Source: Aeromonas media
GTDB lineage: Bacteria > Pseudomonadota > Gammaproteobacteria > Enterobacterales > Aeromonadaceae
Reading direction: 5' to 3'
DNA length: 41,278 nucleotides
Assembly: GCF_000819985.1 (NCBI RefSeq)
Contig: NZ_CDBZ01000003.1
Location: forward strand, 1,209-42,486
This document shows positions 10,001 to 16,672 of this stretch, piece after piece. The first letter of the stretch is position 1, and every line of letters starts with the position of its first letter. The notes under the pieces are model-generated. The model searched no databases, was not told the origin of the DNA, and saw nothing but the letters and a program-made list of their open reading frames with translations. Both the position numbers and the translations under genes were made by a program.

Positions 10001-10372
10001 CTGGGCAGGATCCTGCTCATCCCCGCCCAGATAGGCGGCGAGCGGCGCGAAGGCGGGCCTGCCGAGCAGAGCGGGCAGAATGGTCATCAGCTGCCAGCTC
10101 ATGGATCCCTTGTTGTAGGGGCTCTGGCGGGGCACGTCCGCCAGTACCTGGGTGAACATCTCCCAGATAAAGCTGGCGGGCAGCGGGAAGTCGATATTGG
10201 CGGCGATGCCGAAGGCCTTGGCCAGCTCCAGCTTGAGCCACTGGGCCATGCCGGGACTCTGCACCAGGATCTGCTCCCGATCGAAGGGGTGAGAGAGGGG
10301 CGCCTGCCGGATGCGGCTCACCAGCAGCTCCTTGAGCAGATCCAGCTGATTGGAGTGGTAGAGGGTAAACAT
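7001..10372 (-). CDS. recC: Exodeoxyribonuclease V gamma chain RecC
   Basis: RecC is the Chi-recognising scaffold subunit of RecBCD. The 1123-residue length matches E. coli RecC (1122). The N terminus, with LYHSNQLDLLKELL and QSPGMAQWLKLELA, and the internal FCTLMPMRSIPFKQVCLLGMNDGVYPR segment are typical of the family. It is the first gene of the recC-recB-recD operon, with GGGAG at good distance from the ATG. Unlike E. coli, there is no ptrA gene between recC and recB. A sigma70-like promoter lies about 80 bases upstream. Confidence 0.96.
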   Translation of the reverse strand: MFTLYHSNQLDLLKELLVSRIRQAPLSHPFDREQILVQSPGMAQWLKLELAKAFGIAANIDFPLPASFIWEMFTQVLADVPRQSPYNKGSMSWQLMTILPALLGRPAFAPLAAYLGGDEQDPAQDPEQVRLWQLCQKVADLFDQYLVYRPDWIARWEQGEGLGLELAGVSGQDWQPELWRELVARTLALSPSGYHRANLYEEFIHELQRTADLPGKLPQRVFVFGISALPPRYVEALLALGSRPEVEVHLFVTNPCRYYWGDLLDRKTLARLENKLKPGTDLETLQGPANPLLASMGKLGRDYLHQLMELEVPQIEAFVDIDEVDEQGNVSLLRAIQKDVLELAERGAGQFDLDSSHHKSPIDPADGSLQIHACHGPMRELEVLHDRLLALFEQDPSLTPKDVVVMMPDVNSYGPYIQAVFGARGQIPFAVSDRAASQESPLLQSFLALLRLPNARLGAGELLAILEVPAVLRRFELDDDEFNQLRVWVQETGIRWGLDDGYPERFDLPRLSGNSWLFGLRRMLLGFAMGDGEPVAGILPYADIEGQQGLALGKLAWFVDSLAEFLPRLQQAQPLGEWVACLNALLERFYLADEDEERQLQLIRSQLADWLAQLGEARFEQPISADLLQDYLGSVLGESRSSQRFLAGQVNFCTLMPMRSIPFKQVCLLGMNDGVYPRTLAPMGFDLMAVASRRGDRSRRDDDRYLFLEALLSAQQGLYISYQGFSAQDNSDKVPSVLLAELIDYVRQGFVLAGDEDLDDETSGKRLLNHLMVAHPLTPYSRNYFYPEPGSRLFTYAADWLPALNPVRGAANFQSGELPLPPEWGKEQGLELAELLRFYRQPTKYFLNRRLKVWFELNEANIEDSEPFELDGLQHYQLKDLLLDAHLAEGDSPERSDSVSKRRERLQLTGLLPQGWFGSLLLDDLDAEMGKLADRLRPWVAANESEKQAVEIDISLTQGQLQGWIDTQKGRLLVVKPGSFNGKDLLLGWIQHLCLSLSCAPGDTLLFDAKQSLRLPVLAADEARPKLAALVACWAQGMKRPLPFFPNTAWDWLRAIEKDPDKPEAADKAALTRFNGGYMVTGEGQDPYVARCFPELDDAVLDQLQALAREHLTPLLKTLEELK

Positions 10373-10451
10373 GGACGACTCCCGCCAATTTCATGAAGAG
10401 GGGTGTGCGCCGGAAAAGACGAACCATTTCCGTCACTTCACACGAAATGGG

Positions 10452-10480
10452 ATTGTCGGGGATCGGGGGATAAGATGCAA
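10452..10480 (-). promoter_or_regulatory. Candidate sigma70 promoter of recCBD
   Basis: Read on the minus strand, TTGCAT (10475-10480) and GACAAT (10452-10457) are separated by exactly 17 bases. Transcription would start near 10445, giving a leader of about 70 bases before recC. This rests on consensus similarity only. Confidence 0.45.
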
Positions 10481-10543
10481 AAGGCGCTTGCCACCGCCAG
10501 GCGGGCCTCGTCACAGTACCGGCATTCGCCCCCTGGCGGGCAT

Positions 10544-10569
10544 AAAAAAGCCGGTGCTGCTGCACCGGC
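10544..10569 (-). terminator. Rho-independent terminator after doxX-like gene
   Basis: On the minus strand the hairpin GCCGGTGCAGCAGCACCGGC (10550-10569) is followed directly by TTTTTT. It closes the minus-strand operon of 10604-12130 and insulates the recC promoter. Confidence 0.85.
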
Positions 10570-10603
10570 CAAAAGGCGTTGGAAAACTTGAACTATCAGG
10601 GTA

Positions 10604-10996
10604 TTACCAGCACTTGCCGAGGCGGGCATCCAGGCTGAAGGCACCAGGACCGGCTGCCGCCAGGGCCAGGAAACCACCGGCCACCGAGAGGTTCTTCATG
10701 AACATCAGCATCTGCATCTGTTCGGCAGGCTGATAGTGGAAGATGAAGGCGGCCATCAGGGTGAAACCGGCCAGCAGCACCGAGAGGCTGCGGGTAAAGA
10801 GACCCAGCACGATGGCGAGACCGCCACCCAGCTCCAGCAGGATCACCAGGGGCAGCATGAACCCGGGCACGCCCATGGCTTCCATGTAACCCTGGGTACC
10901 GGCGTAACCGCCGATCTTGCCCCAGCCTGCCATCACGAACATCAGCGCCAGCAGAACACGACCCGCCAGCAGTGCCACATCTTTCATCTTGTCCAT
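10604..10996 (-). CDS. DoxX family membrane protein (YqjF-like)
   Basis: This is a small inner-membrane protein of about 130 residues with four predicted hydrophobic segments. The features GRVLLALMFVMAGWGKI, the GVPGFMLPLVILLELGGG turn and the YQPAEQMQMLMFMKN segment fit the DoxX family. DoxX proteins are linked to oxidative or thiol stress and quinone chemistry, but biochemical roles are poorly defined. I place the start at the ATG at 10996, after AAAGGAA; an upstream in-frame ATG at 11062 would add 22 hydrophilic residues and has no better ribosome site. It lies 84 bases after the pirin gene and is last in the operon. In E. coli, yqjF is controlled by YhaJ, and a YhaJ-like gene sits at 12387. 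Confidence 0.85.
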   Translation of the reverse strand: MDKMKDVALLAGRVLLALMFVMAGWGKIGGYAGTQGYMEAMGVPGFMLPLVILLELGGGLAIVLGLFTRSLSVLLAGFTLMAAFIFHYQPAEQMQMLMFMKNLSVAGGFLALAAAGPGAFSLDARLGKCW

Positions 10997-11080
10997 CGTC
11001 AGATTCCTTTGATTACCCATCTTGGTAATAACAGTGTAAGAGCTAATTGTTAACTCATTCATTTCGCCGTGATTTATCTA

Positions 11081-11767
11081 TCAGGGCAAGTCAAACAGCA
11101 GGGCTTCACTCCCCTCGGCGGCGGTGAGCGTCCAGGACGCTTCATCGCGACTAAGCAGGCCGTCGCCGGGTCGGGCAGCCAGACCGTTGCCAGTCAGCTC
11201 CCCTGAAATCATATGCAGGTAACCATGACGCCCTTGCAATGCCCATTCGAGGGTTTCCCCTGCGGCAAGTTGCAGTCGCCAGATGCGGGCCTGCTGGCGG
11301 ATCCTGAAGGATCCTTCCTCCCCATCCGGTGACGCGACCAGCGTCAGCCCGGGCTGGGTGGCTATCTTCTTCTGCTGATAACCCGGGGTAGTGCCGACTT
11401 CGTTCGGCTCTATCCAGATCTGCAACAGGGAGAGGGGCTCGGTCTGCGAGGGGTTGTACTCGCTGTGCCGGATGCCGGACCCTGCGCTCATCAGCTGGAA
11501 ATCCCCCGCCGGGATCTGCTCGGCATGGCCGAGGCTGTCCCTGTGCTCTATGGTGCCGCTCAGCACGCAGGTGAGGATCTCCATGTTGGCATGAGGGTGG
11601 GTAGCGAAGCCGCCACCCGGCGCCACCAGATCCTGATTGATGACCCGCAGCACTGAATGCCCCATCCAGTCCGGGTCGTAGTAGTGCCCGAAGGAAAAGC
11701 TGTGGCGCGCATCCAGCCAGCCGAAGTTGGCCTTGCCGCGCGCTTCTGCGGCTCTCAATTTCATCAT
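11081..11767 (-). CDS. yhhW: Pirin family protein, YhhW-like (quercetinase type)
   Basis: This 228-residue bicupin protein matches E. coli YhhW closely in memory, with the shared blocks FATHPHANMEILT, SGTIEHRDSLG and MSAGSGIRHSEYNP. The metal ligands expected of the YhhW quercetin 2,3-dioxygenase are all present: His57, His59, His101 and Glu103. The protein is cytoplasmic. Two adjacent ATG codons follow GAGGAG, and either could be used. It lies 30 bases after the small periplasmic gene and upstream of doxX, so the three probably share a transcript. The physiological substrate is uncertain: pirins oxidise flavonoids in vitro, and YhaK, the other E. coli pirin, is linked to redox sensing. Confidence 0.88.
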   Translation of the reverse strand: MMKLRAAEARGKANFGWLDARHSFSFGHYYDPDWMGHSVLRVINQDLVAPGGGFATHPHANMEILTCVLSGTIEHRDSLGHAEQIPAGDFQLMSAGSGIRHSEYNPSQTEPLSLLQIWIEPNEVGTTPGYQQKKIATQPGLTLVASPDGEEGSFRIRQQARIWRLQLAAGETLEWALQGRHGYLHMISGELTGNGLAARPGDGLLSRDEASWTLTAAEGSEALLFDLP

Positions 11768-11797
11768 GGTGTGCTCCTCACGTACCGATACGGTTGA

Positions 11798-12130
11798 TTA
11801 ACGCTGCTTGCCGCTACCGATGCCGAACGGAATGCGGTAGTCGCTGCTCTGCTCACCCAGGCTCACGGTCAAGTTGCCCTGGGTGCGGCTCGGGATCTGT
11901 ACCTGCTGGGTGCCCATCAGGTTGGCGTGAACGGAGGCCAGCAGATCGCCAGACTCATCGCGCACCTCCAGCATGGGGTTCGCCTTGCCAGCCATGGCGG
12001 CGGTGGCATTCCAGTTCACGAACAGCACGCCAGGGGCGGCATTGAGATCGGCCGGCACGGCAGCCTGGGCGAAACCTGCGGTCATCAGGCCTGCAACGGC
12101 CAGCATCTTGATTACGTTTTTCATGTTCAT
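11798..12130 (-). CDS. Small secreted protein of unknown function
   Basis: The 110-residue product begins with a clear Sec signal peptide (KNVIKMLAVAGLMTAGFAQA, cleavage before AVPADLN). The mature part of about 88 residues has a beta-rich look and no cysteine. I do not recognise the family. A start three codons on (ATG at 12124) is equally possible. It is the first gene of the operon with the pirin and doxX genes and is divergent from the LysR regulator, so a role in the same stress response is inferred from position only. Confidence 0.7.
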   Translation of the reverse strand: MNMKNVIKMLAVAGLMTAGFAQAAVPADLNAAPGVLFVNWNATAAMAGKANPMLEVRDESGDLLASVHANLMGTQQVQIPSRTQGNLTVSLGEQSSDYRIPFGIGSGKQR

Positions 12131-12233
12131 TCACTCTCTTGGTTTTTATGTCATTGCCAAGGCCGGTCTGGCCCGAATCAATGCATCCATGCAAGAGGTT
12201 ATTCAAATAGTGTGTTGTTCTTTCACCTACAGC

Positions 12234-12255
12234 AGACATCGTTTTTGTGATGTCT
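12234..12255. promoter_or_regulatory. Candidate operator, AGACATC-N8-GATGTCT
   Basis: The perfect 7-base inverted repeat arms lie at 12234-12240 and 12249-12255. The site is in the 256-base spacer between the divergent minus-strand operon and the LysR gene at 12387, where an autoregulating LysR protein would be expected to bind. It does not have the classic T-N11-A LysR form, so another regulator is possible. Confidence 0.3.
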
Positions 12256-12386
12256 CAGCCTGGAACTACCTTTTATTTGGCCGCTTGGCCTTCCTGCCTA
12301 AGCGTTGATTGAATATTAAAGTCACTTGCCCTAAGTTGTTAGCGAGATAATCTGGTAAACATGTTCAAAAAAATTGAAGGTTAGAT

Positions 12387-13301
12387 ATGGCCAAGGAATC
12401 GAACAAGGAGCGGGCGCTGACCCTGGAGGCGATCCGGGTGCTGGACGCCATAGACCGTCGTGGCAGCTTCGCGGCGGCGGCCGACGAGCTGGGCAAGGTG
12501 CCCTCGGCGCTGAGCTACACGGTGCAGAAGCTGGAAGACGAGCTGGACGCCATGCTGTTTGATCGCAGCGGCCACAGAACCAAATTCACCCCCGCCGGGC
12601 GCATGCTGCTGGAGCAGGGCCGCCTGCTGCTGGAGGCCGCCGAGCATCTGGTCGGGGAGACCCGGGCGCTGGCCCGGGGCTGGGAGACCGACATCACCAT
12701 CGCCGTCGATGCCCTGGTGCCGCTGCAGGCGCTCTACCCCCTGGTGGAGCGGCTGGCCGAATTGACGGATACCCGGCTGCGGCTGCGGGCCGAGGTGCTG
12801 GCGGGCAGTTGGGAGTGTCTGGAAGATGGCCGCGCCGACCTGCTTATCTCCTCCCTCAATCCCGACATCACCCTGACCGGCATCAAGCACCAGTCCTTGC
12901 AGGAGGAGGTGATGCTCTACGTCGCCCACCCGGATCACCCCCTGCACGGGGAGCCCGAGCCCCTGGCGGACGAGACCCTGCGCCGCTACCGCGCCATCGC
13001 CATCGCCGACACGGCGCGGCGCAAGCCCGCCCTCACCTATCGTCTGCTGGACAAGCAGCCGCGCCTGACCGTCAGCACCATGGGGGAGAAGCGCGATGCC
13101 CTGCTGGCGGGCATCGGGGTCGGCACCATGCCCCTGAGCTGGATAGAAGAGGACATCAAGGCGGGGCGACTCAAGGTGATCGGCCCCGAGTATCGCCATC
13201 AGGTGCAGGTCGTGCTGGCGTGGCGGCGAGATACCATGGGCAAGGCCAAGAGCTGGCTGGTGCGGGAGATCCCCAAGCTGTTCCCCTGCAAGGGGGAATA
13301 G
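12387..13301 (+). CDS. LysR family transcriptional regulator, YhaJ-like
   Basis: This 304-residue protein has an N-terminal winged helix-turn-helix at about 12-70, containing AIDRRGSFAAAADELG, then QKLEDELDAMLFDRSG. The C-terminal LysR effector-binding domain spans about 95-295. The ATG follows GAAGG at good spacing. In E. coli, YhaJ lies next to the pirin gene yhaK and activates the DoxX gene yqjF in response to nitroaromatic breakdown products or quinone-like compounds. The pirin-doxX operon divergent here makes the same logic likely. Orthology to YhaJ is inferred from sequence feel and context, not from an alignment. Confidence 0.85.
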   Translation: MAKESNKERALTLEAIRVLDAIDRRGSFAAAADELGKVPSALSYTVQKLEDELDAMLFDRSGHRTKFTPAGRMLLEQGRLLLEAAEHLVGETRALARGWETDITIAVDALVPLQALYPLVERLAELTDTRLRLRAEVLAGSWECLEDGRADLLISSLNPDITLTGIKHQSLQEEVMLYVAHPDHPLHGEPEPLADETLRRYRAIAIADTARRKPALTYRLLDKQPRLTVSTMGEKRDALLAGIGVGTMPLSWIEEDIKAGRLKVIGPEYRHQVQVVLAWRRDTMGKAKSWLVREIPKLFPCKGE

Positions 13302-13659
13302 CTTCCAGGGAAGGCGGCGCAGGAGGTGCCAAAAAATGCGCCCCTTCCTTGACGGCGGGCTCAAATTCGGAGAAAAGAAAAAAAGCGGACCTCTTGCGAG
13401 TTCCGCTCAATGCCAGGAAAGAATAAAACCTTGCGGTTAAAAAAACCCTTAAATTGGAAGCAAACAATCGTTTTCTCAACCAGGAAGGTATTGAATCCGA
13501 TTCGTGTTGGATTATGTGCGATGTAATATGCATCACCAGCAAAATGTTGGAAGGTTGAAGGATATGCACCACCGAGTGTCATTATCTGCCACCTTGCACC
13601 ACAACTGGTCAGGCCATTTCAGCCGTTATAACCGGGTTACTCTCCTCTGGTTTTTCTAG
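13302..13659. other. AT-richer spacer without convincing genes
   Basis: No open frame here looks coding. The spacer holds a well-formed minus-strand terminator (13371-13407), a GATAAT-like hexamer on the minus strand near 13580 and two direct copies of TGCACCAC (13565-13572 and 13595-13602). The combination suggests a short minus-strand transcript. The spacer is more AT-rich than the genes around it. Confidence 0.5.
13371..13407 (-). terminator. Minus-strand terminator with no annotated gene upstream
   Basis: On the minus strand, AGCGGA and CTC pair with GAG and TCCGCT around a GCAA tetraloop, with one mismatch between the two helices. TTTTTTTCTTTT follows at once. On the plus strand there is no T tract, so it does not serve the LysR gene. 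It implies a transcript coming from about 13410-13600 on the minus strand. Confidence 0.65.
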
Positions 13660-13707
13660 GTGTCAAAAACTGAGCCCAATACAGATAAATCACTCACTTT
13701 TTGACAC
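13660..13707. promoter_or_regulatory. Inverted repeat GTGTCAAAAA / TTTTTGACAC before XRE gene
   Basis: Perfect 10-base arms lie at 13660-13669 and 13698-13707, with 28 bases between them. The inner copy reads TTGACA on the plus strand and the outer copy reads TTGACA on the minus strand. The sites therefore could be paired operators, or two outward-facing -35 boxes. The XRE-type gene begins 30 bases further on, which fits autoregulation. Confidence 0.45.
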
Positions 13708-13737
13708 GACTAAAAATGCAGATAAAGGAATAGTTGC

Positions 13738-14502
13738 ATGACCTACAGCCAGACCCTGGCCAACCACATTCTCGACACCCTGAAGAAGACCCTGACCGAC
13801 AAGGGGATCCGCTATCAGACCCTGGCGGAAGCCATGGGGGTCTCCATCGCCACCGTGAAGCGGATGATGAACAAACCCTCCCTGCCCTTCGACACCCTGC
13901 TGGAGATCTGCCATCTGGTGGGCCTCTCGTTCGAGGAGCTGCTGGATCGCACCCAGGATGCCCAGAGCCGCCGCGCCGTCTTCACCCAGGAGCAGGACGA
14001 GGCGTTTCACAAGGAGCCCGGCCTCTACGCCTTCCTCGCCAACATCTTCTGGCGCGACAAGACCCTCATCGATCTCAAGCGCGAATACGGCCTGACCGAC
14101 GCATCCTGCTACCTCTATCTGCGCAAGCTGGAGAAGCTCGGCATATTGCAGCTCGGCATCGACAACAGCTACCACTTCCTCATCAGCGAGCGCATCAGCT
14201 TCGAACAGCACAGTCGCTTCGCCCGCCAGCAGGCACGCCAGGCCATGTCGGTGCTGGGGGACTATCTGGTGGAGAACATGCACAAGTCGAACAACTACAT
14301 GGCGCTGTGCCAGCTCCACCTGGACGAGAGCGAAGCCATGGCCCTGATCGATCGCATGAAGGAGTACTGGCATCAGGAGCTCAAACTCAACCGCCCCGCC
14401 ATCGGCCAGCGGGAGGGCAGCAAGACCTACACCATGTCGCTGCAACTGGCGGACTGCGGCTACCAGAGCTTCGACGACCTTATCCCCAATATCGACAACT
14501 GA
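13738..14502 (+). CDS. XRE/Cro-type helix-turn-helix regulator
   Basis: This 254-residue DNA-binding protein has an N-terminal XRE helix-turn-helix at about 22-70, with YQTLAEAMGVSIATVKRMMN as the recognition region followed by LPFDTLLEICHLVGLSFEELL. The rest, about 180 residues, looks helical and has no domain I recognise; it contains WRDKTLIDLKREYGLTDAS and YLYLRKLEKLGILQL, which resemble a second winged-helix segment. AAGGAA precedes the ATG by 7 bases. A palindrome upstream suggests autoregulation. Targets are unknown. It is a single-gene unit, convergent with the GntR gene. Confidence 0.8.
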   Translation: MTYSQTLANHILDTLKKTLTDKGIRYQTLAEAMGVSIATVKRMMNKPSLPFDTLLEICHLVGLSFEELLDRTQDAQSRRAVFTQEQDEAFHKEPGLYAFLANIFWRDKTLIDLKREYGLTDASCYLYLRKLEKLGILQLGIDNSYHFLISERISFEQHSRFARQQARQAMSVLGDYLVENMHKSNNYMALCQLHLDESEAMALIDRMKEYWHQELKLNRPAIGQREGSKTYTMSLQLADCGYQSFDDLIPNIDN

Positions 14503-14508
14503 TCCCGG

Positions 14509-14533
14509 CGGATCCTGCGGGATCCGTCCGTTT
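14509..14533 (+). terminator. Terminator after XRE gene
   Basis: CGGATCC (14509-14515) pairs with GGATCCG (14520-14526) around TGCG, followed by TCCGTTTT. It sits just after the stop codon of the XRE-type gene. Confidence 0.55.
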
Positions 14534-14621
14534 TCGCTGGCTCGGTCGTTAGCCTTACATCGGCCATTCAGGCCCTCTTGCCGCCTTCGGATGCAGTGCC
14601 CGTCAGTGCTCTGGATATTCC

Positions 14622-15434
14622 CTAGTCAACGAGCCGGGTTTGCTGCAGTGTGCCTGAGAGCGGCTGCAAGACGCGCGTATCCAGACAGATACGGATCGCA
14701 TCCTGCCGCCAGTGTTCGATATCGCAATCCACCAGCGCCCCCCGCTCGTCGTAGTTGACCCGCACCAGTCTTAGCACGGCACTCCCCTCCGCCAGATTGA
14801 GGGCCCGGGCTATCTCTCCGCGAGCCGCCGAGGGGGTGATCTCCAGGCTCGCTCCACCCTGGCCTATGCCATAGCGCTGCTGATAGAGCTCGGTGAGGGA
14901 ACTGGCCAGCGGGGCGATGGCGATATCGGGAAAGCGGCTCGCCAGCAGATGGTGGCTGACGTGCAGCACGGGGCGGCCGTCGATCAGTCGCTGGCGGCGG
15001 ATTTCATAAAGCGGGGTGAAGGGCACCAACCCCATCCAGCGGCACAGTTCGCTGCTGGCAAGCTCGCCGCCGTGGGCCAGCACCCGGGTTTCGGCGGTGC
15101 GCTGCTGCTCGCCGATCCACTGATGAAAGTGGGTGTGGATGGCGGGGTCATAGGTGAGGCGAGGCGGCGCCACGAACCAACCGCGTCGCTCGGCCCGGTA
15201 GATAAGGCCATCCGCCTCGAGGCTGGAGAGCGCCTCCTTGATGGTGATGCGGGTAGTGGCGAAGCGCTCGCTCAGCGCCCGTTCGGCGGGCAACTGCTGC
15301 CCGGCCCCCAGCTGGCCGCTGCCGATATAGCGGCGCAGGGTCTGGCAAATCTGTTCGCACTTGGAGGGGCTGCGGCCATCGGTCAGCCCCTGTTCACTCA
15401 ATCGCTCTGTCACTGTCACGTCCCTGTCGGTCAT
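14622..15434 (-). CDS. GntR family regulator with UTRA ligand domain
   Basis: This 270-residue protein has a GntR winged helix at about 27-92, containing QQLPAERALSERFATTRITIKEALSSLEADGLIYRAERRG in short blocks. A UTRA effector domain follows at about 110-255, with LYEIRRQRLIDGRPVLHVSHHLL and VNYDERGALVDCDIEHWRQDAIRI. HutC-subfamily GntR proteins of this type bind small metabolites; PhnF and PhnR members respond to phosphorus compounds. It is divergent from the organophosphorus uptake operon starting at 15614 and is the likely controller. No strong ribosome site precedes the ATG. A Pho box and a -10-like element lie just upstream on the same strand. Confidence 0.85.
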   Translation of the reverse strand: MTDRDVTVTERLSEQGLTDGRSPSKCEQICQTLRRYIGSGQLGAGQQLPAERALSERFATTRITIKEALSSLEADGLIYRAERRGWFVAPPRLTYDPAIHTHFHQWIGEQQRTAETRVLAHGGELASSELCRWMGLVPFTPLYEIRRQRLIDGRPVLHVSHHLLASRFPDIAIAPLASSLTELYQQRYGIGQGGASLEITPSAARGEIARALNLAEGSAVLRLVRVNYDERGALVDCDIEHWRQDAIRICLDTRVLQPLSGTLQQTRLVD

Positions 15435-15479
15435 TCCGGTGTGCGCCCCCTGGAGTAGACCAGCGGCTGTCGGTCCCGA

Positions 15480-15513
15480 GTTGTAACCGCTTCGGATGAC
15501 AGCGCCATGACAG
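15480..15513 (-). promoter_or_regulatory. Candidate Pho box and promoter upstream of GntR gene
   Basis: On the minus strand the sequence is CTGTCAT-GGCG-CTGTCAT (15496-15513). That is two perfect 7-base PhoB half-sites with the standard 11-base periodicity. A -10-like TACAAC (15480-15485) follows after 10 bases, the normal distance in PhoB-activated promoters. The central four bases are GC-rich rather than the usual AT. A weaker half-site pair, CTGTCAC-GTCC-CTGTCGG, lies on the plus strand at 15413-15430, inside the start of the GntR gene. Confidence 0.6.
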
Positions 15514-15524
15514 GACTATTGTCA
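15508..15524. promoter_or_regulatory. Dyad TGACA-N7-TGTCA, candidate GntR operator
   Basis: TGACAGGACTATTGTCA is a perfect 5-base dyad in the spacer between the divergent GntR gene and the transporter operon. It overlaps the last half-site of the Pho box, so binding of the two proteins could be mutually exclusive. Evidence is symmetry and position only. Confidence 0.35.
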
Positions 15525-15613
15525 CGAAAACGCCATCAAAGCGCCCCGCCACCGTCATATTTCCCCTCTAGCATCCCTCTCGAACCTTAACTGACCTAGT
15601 CCAGAGGGATGGG

Positions 15614-16663
15614 ATGATGAAAAGCGTGATCGCAAGTGCACTGGCCCTGGTGGCCATCAGTCAACCGCTGTTTGCCGCCGAGAACATCGCGGATCTCGAG
15701 AAGGCCGCCCGCGGTGAAGGGCAACTCAGCAGCATCGGCATGCCCGACAGCTGGGCCAACTGGAAGGATACCTGGCAGCAGCTGGGCAGCATCTACGGCA
15801 TCAAGCATCAGGATACCGACATGAGCTCGGCGCAGGAGATCGCCAAGTTCGCCGCCGAGAAGGCCAACGCTACCGCTGATATCGGTGACGTGGGCGGCGC
15901 CTTCGGTCCGGTGGCGGTCAAGCAGGGGGTCACCCAGCCCTACAAACCCTCCACCTGGGCGGACATTCCGAACTGGGCCAAGGATGCGGACGGTCACTGG
16001 ATGCTGGCCTATACCGGCACCATCGCCTTCCTGATCAACAAGGATCTGGTCAAGGCTGCCCCCACCAGCTGGCAATCCCTGCTGGGCGGTGACTACAAGG
16101 TGACCCTGGGTGACGTGGGCGTCGCTTCCCAGGCCAACAACGGCGTGCTGGCAGCGGCCTATGCCACCGGCGGCAGCGAGAAGAACCTCAAGCCCGCCCT
16201 GGATCTGTTCGGCCAGCTGGCCAAGCAGGGCCGTCTGTCGCTGAACGACCCGACCATCGCCAATATCGAGAAGGGTGAAGTGGAAGTGGGGGTGCTGTGG
16301 GACTTCAACGCCCTGAACTACCGCGACCAGATCGACCCCAAGAAGTTTGAGGTAGTGATCCCGAGCGACGGCTCCGTCATCGCCGGTTACACCACCATCA
16401 TCAACAAGTGGGCCAAGAACCCCAACGCCGCCAAGCTGGCGCGAGAATACATCCTCTCCGATGCCGGTCAAATCAACCTGGCCCGCGGCTACGCCCGCCC
16501 CATCCGCAGCAATGTGACCCTGCCGGATGACGTCAAGGCCAAGCTGCTGCCGGCCGAGCAGTACGCCAATGCCAAACCAGTGCAGGATCACGCTGCCTGG
16601 GAGCAGAGCTCCAAGGCCCTGCCGCGCCAGTGGCAAGAAACCGTCATGATCAACATGCAGTAA
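15614..16663 (+). CDS. Periplasmic ABC substrate-binding protein
   Basis: This 349-residue solute-binding protein has a signal peptide ending near LFAAEN. The mature protein resembles the class that serves iron, spermidine/putrescine and phosphonate-type transporters, with INKDLVKAAPTSWQSLL and AAKLAREYILSDAGQINLARGYARP in short blocks. It is not close to Salmonella PhnS as I remember it. AGAGGGA precedes two in-frame ATGs at 15614 and 15617; the second has better spacing. It heads the operon with the hydrolase, permeases, ATPase and HAD phosphatase. The ligand is inferred to be an organophosphorus compound from context. Confidence 0.85.
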   Translation: MMKSVIASALALVAISQPLFAAENIADLEKAARGEGQLSSIGMPDSWANWKDTWQQLGSIYGIKHQDTDMSSAQEIAKFAAEKANATADIGDVGGAFGPVAVKQGVTQPYKPSTWADIPNWAKDADGHWMLAYTGTIAFLINKDLVKAAPTSWQSLLGGDYKVTLGDVGVASQANNGVLAAAYATGGSEKNLKPALDLFGQLAKQGRLSLNDPTIANIEKGEVEVGVLWDFNALNYRDQIDPKKFEVVIPSDGSVIAGYTTIINKWAKNPNAAKLAREYILSDAGQINLARGYARPIRSNVTLPDDVKAKLLPAEQYANAKPVQDHAAWEQSSKALPRQWQETVMINMQ

Positions 16664-16672
16664 GGGAATCCA

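Noticed and set aside
8570..10396. A 608-codon open frame on the plus strand, opposite recC
   Set aside because: Same antisense artefact: no recognisable domain, while recC is full length.
13361..13582. A 73-codon minus-strand frame with AAGGTGG before its ATG
   Set aside because: It runs straight through the minus-strand terminator at 13371-13407 and encodes no recognisable sequence. A non-coding RNA fits better.
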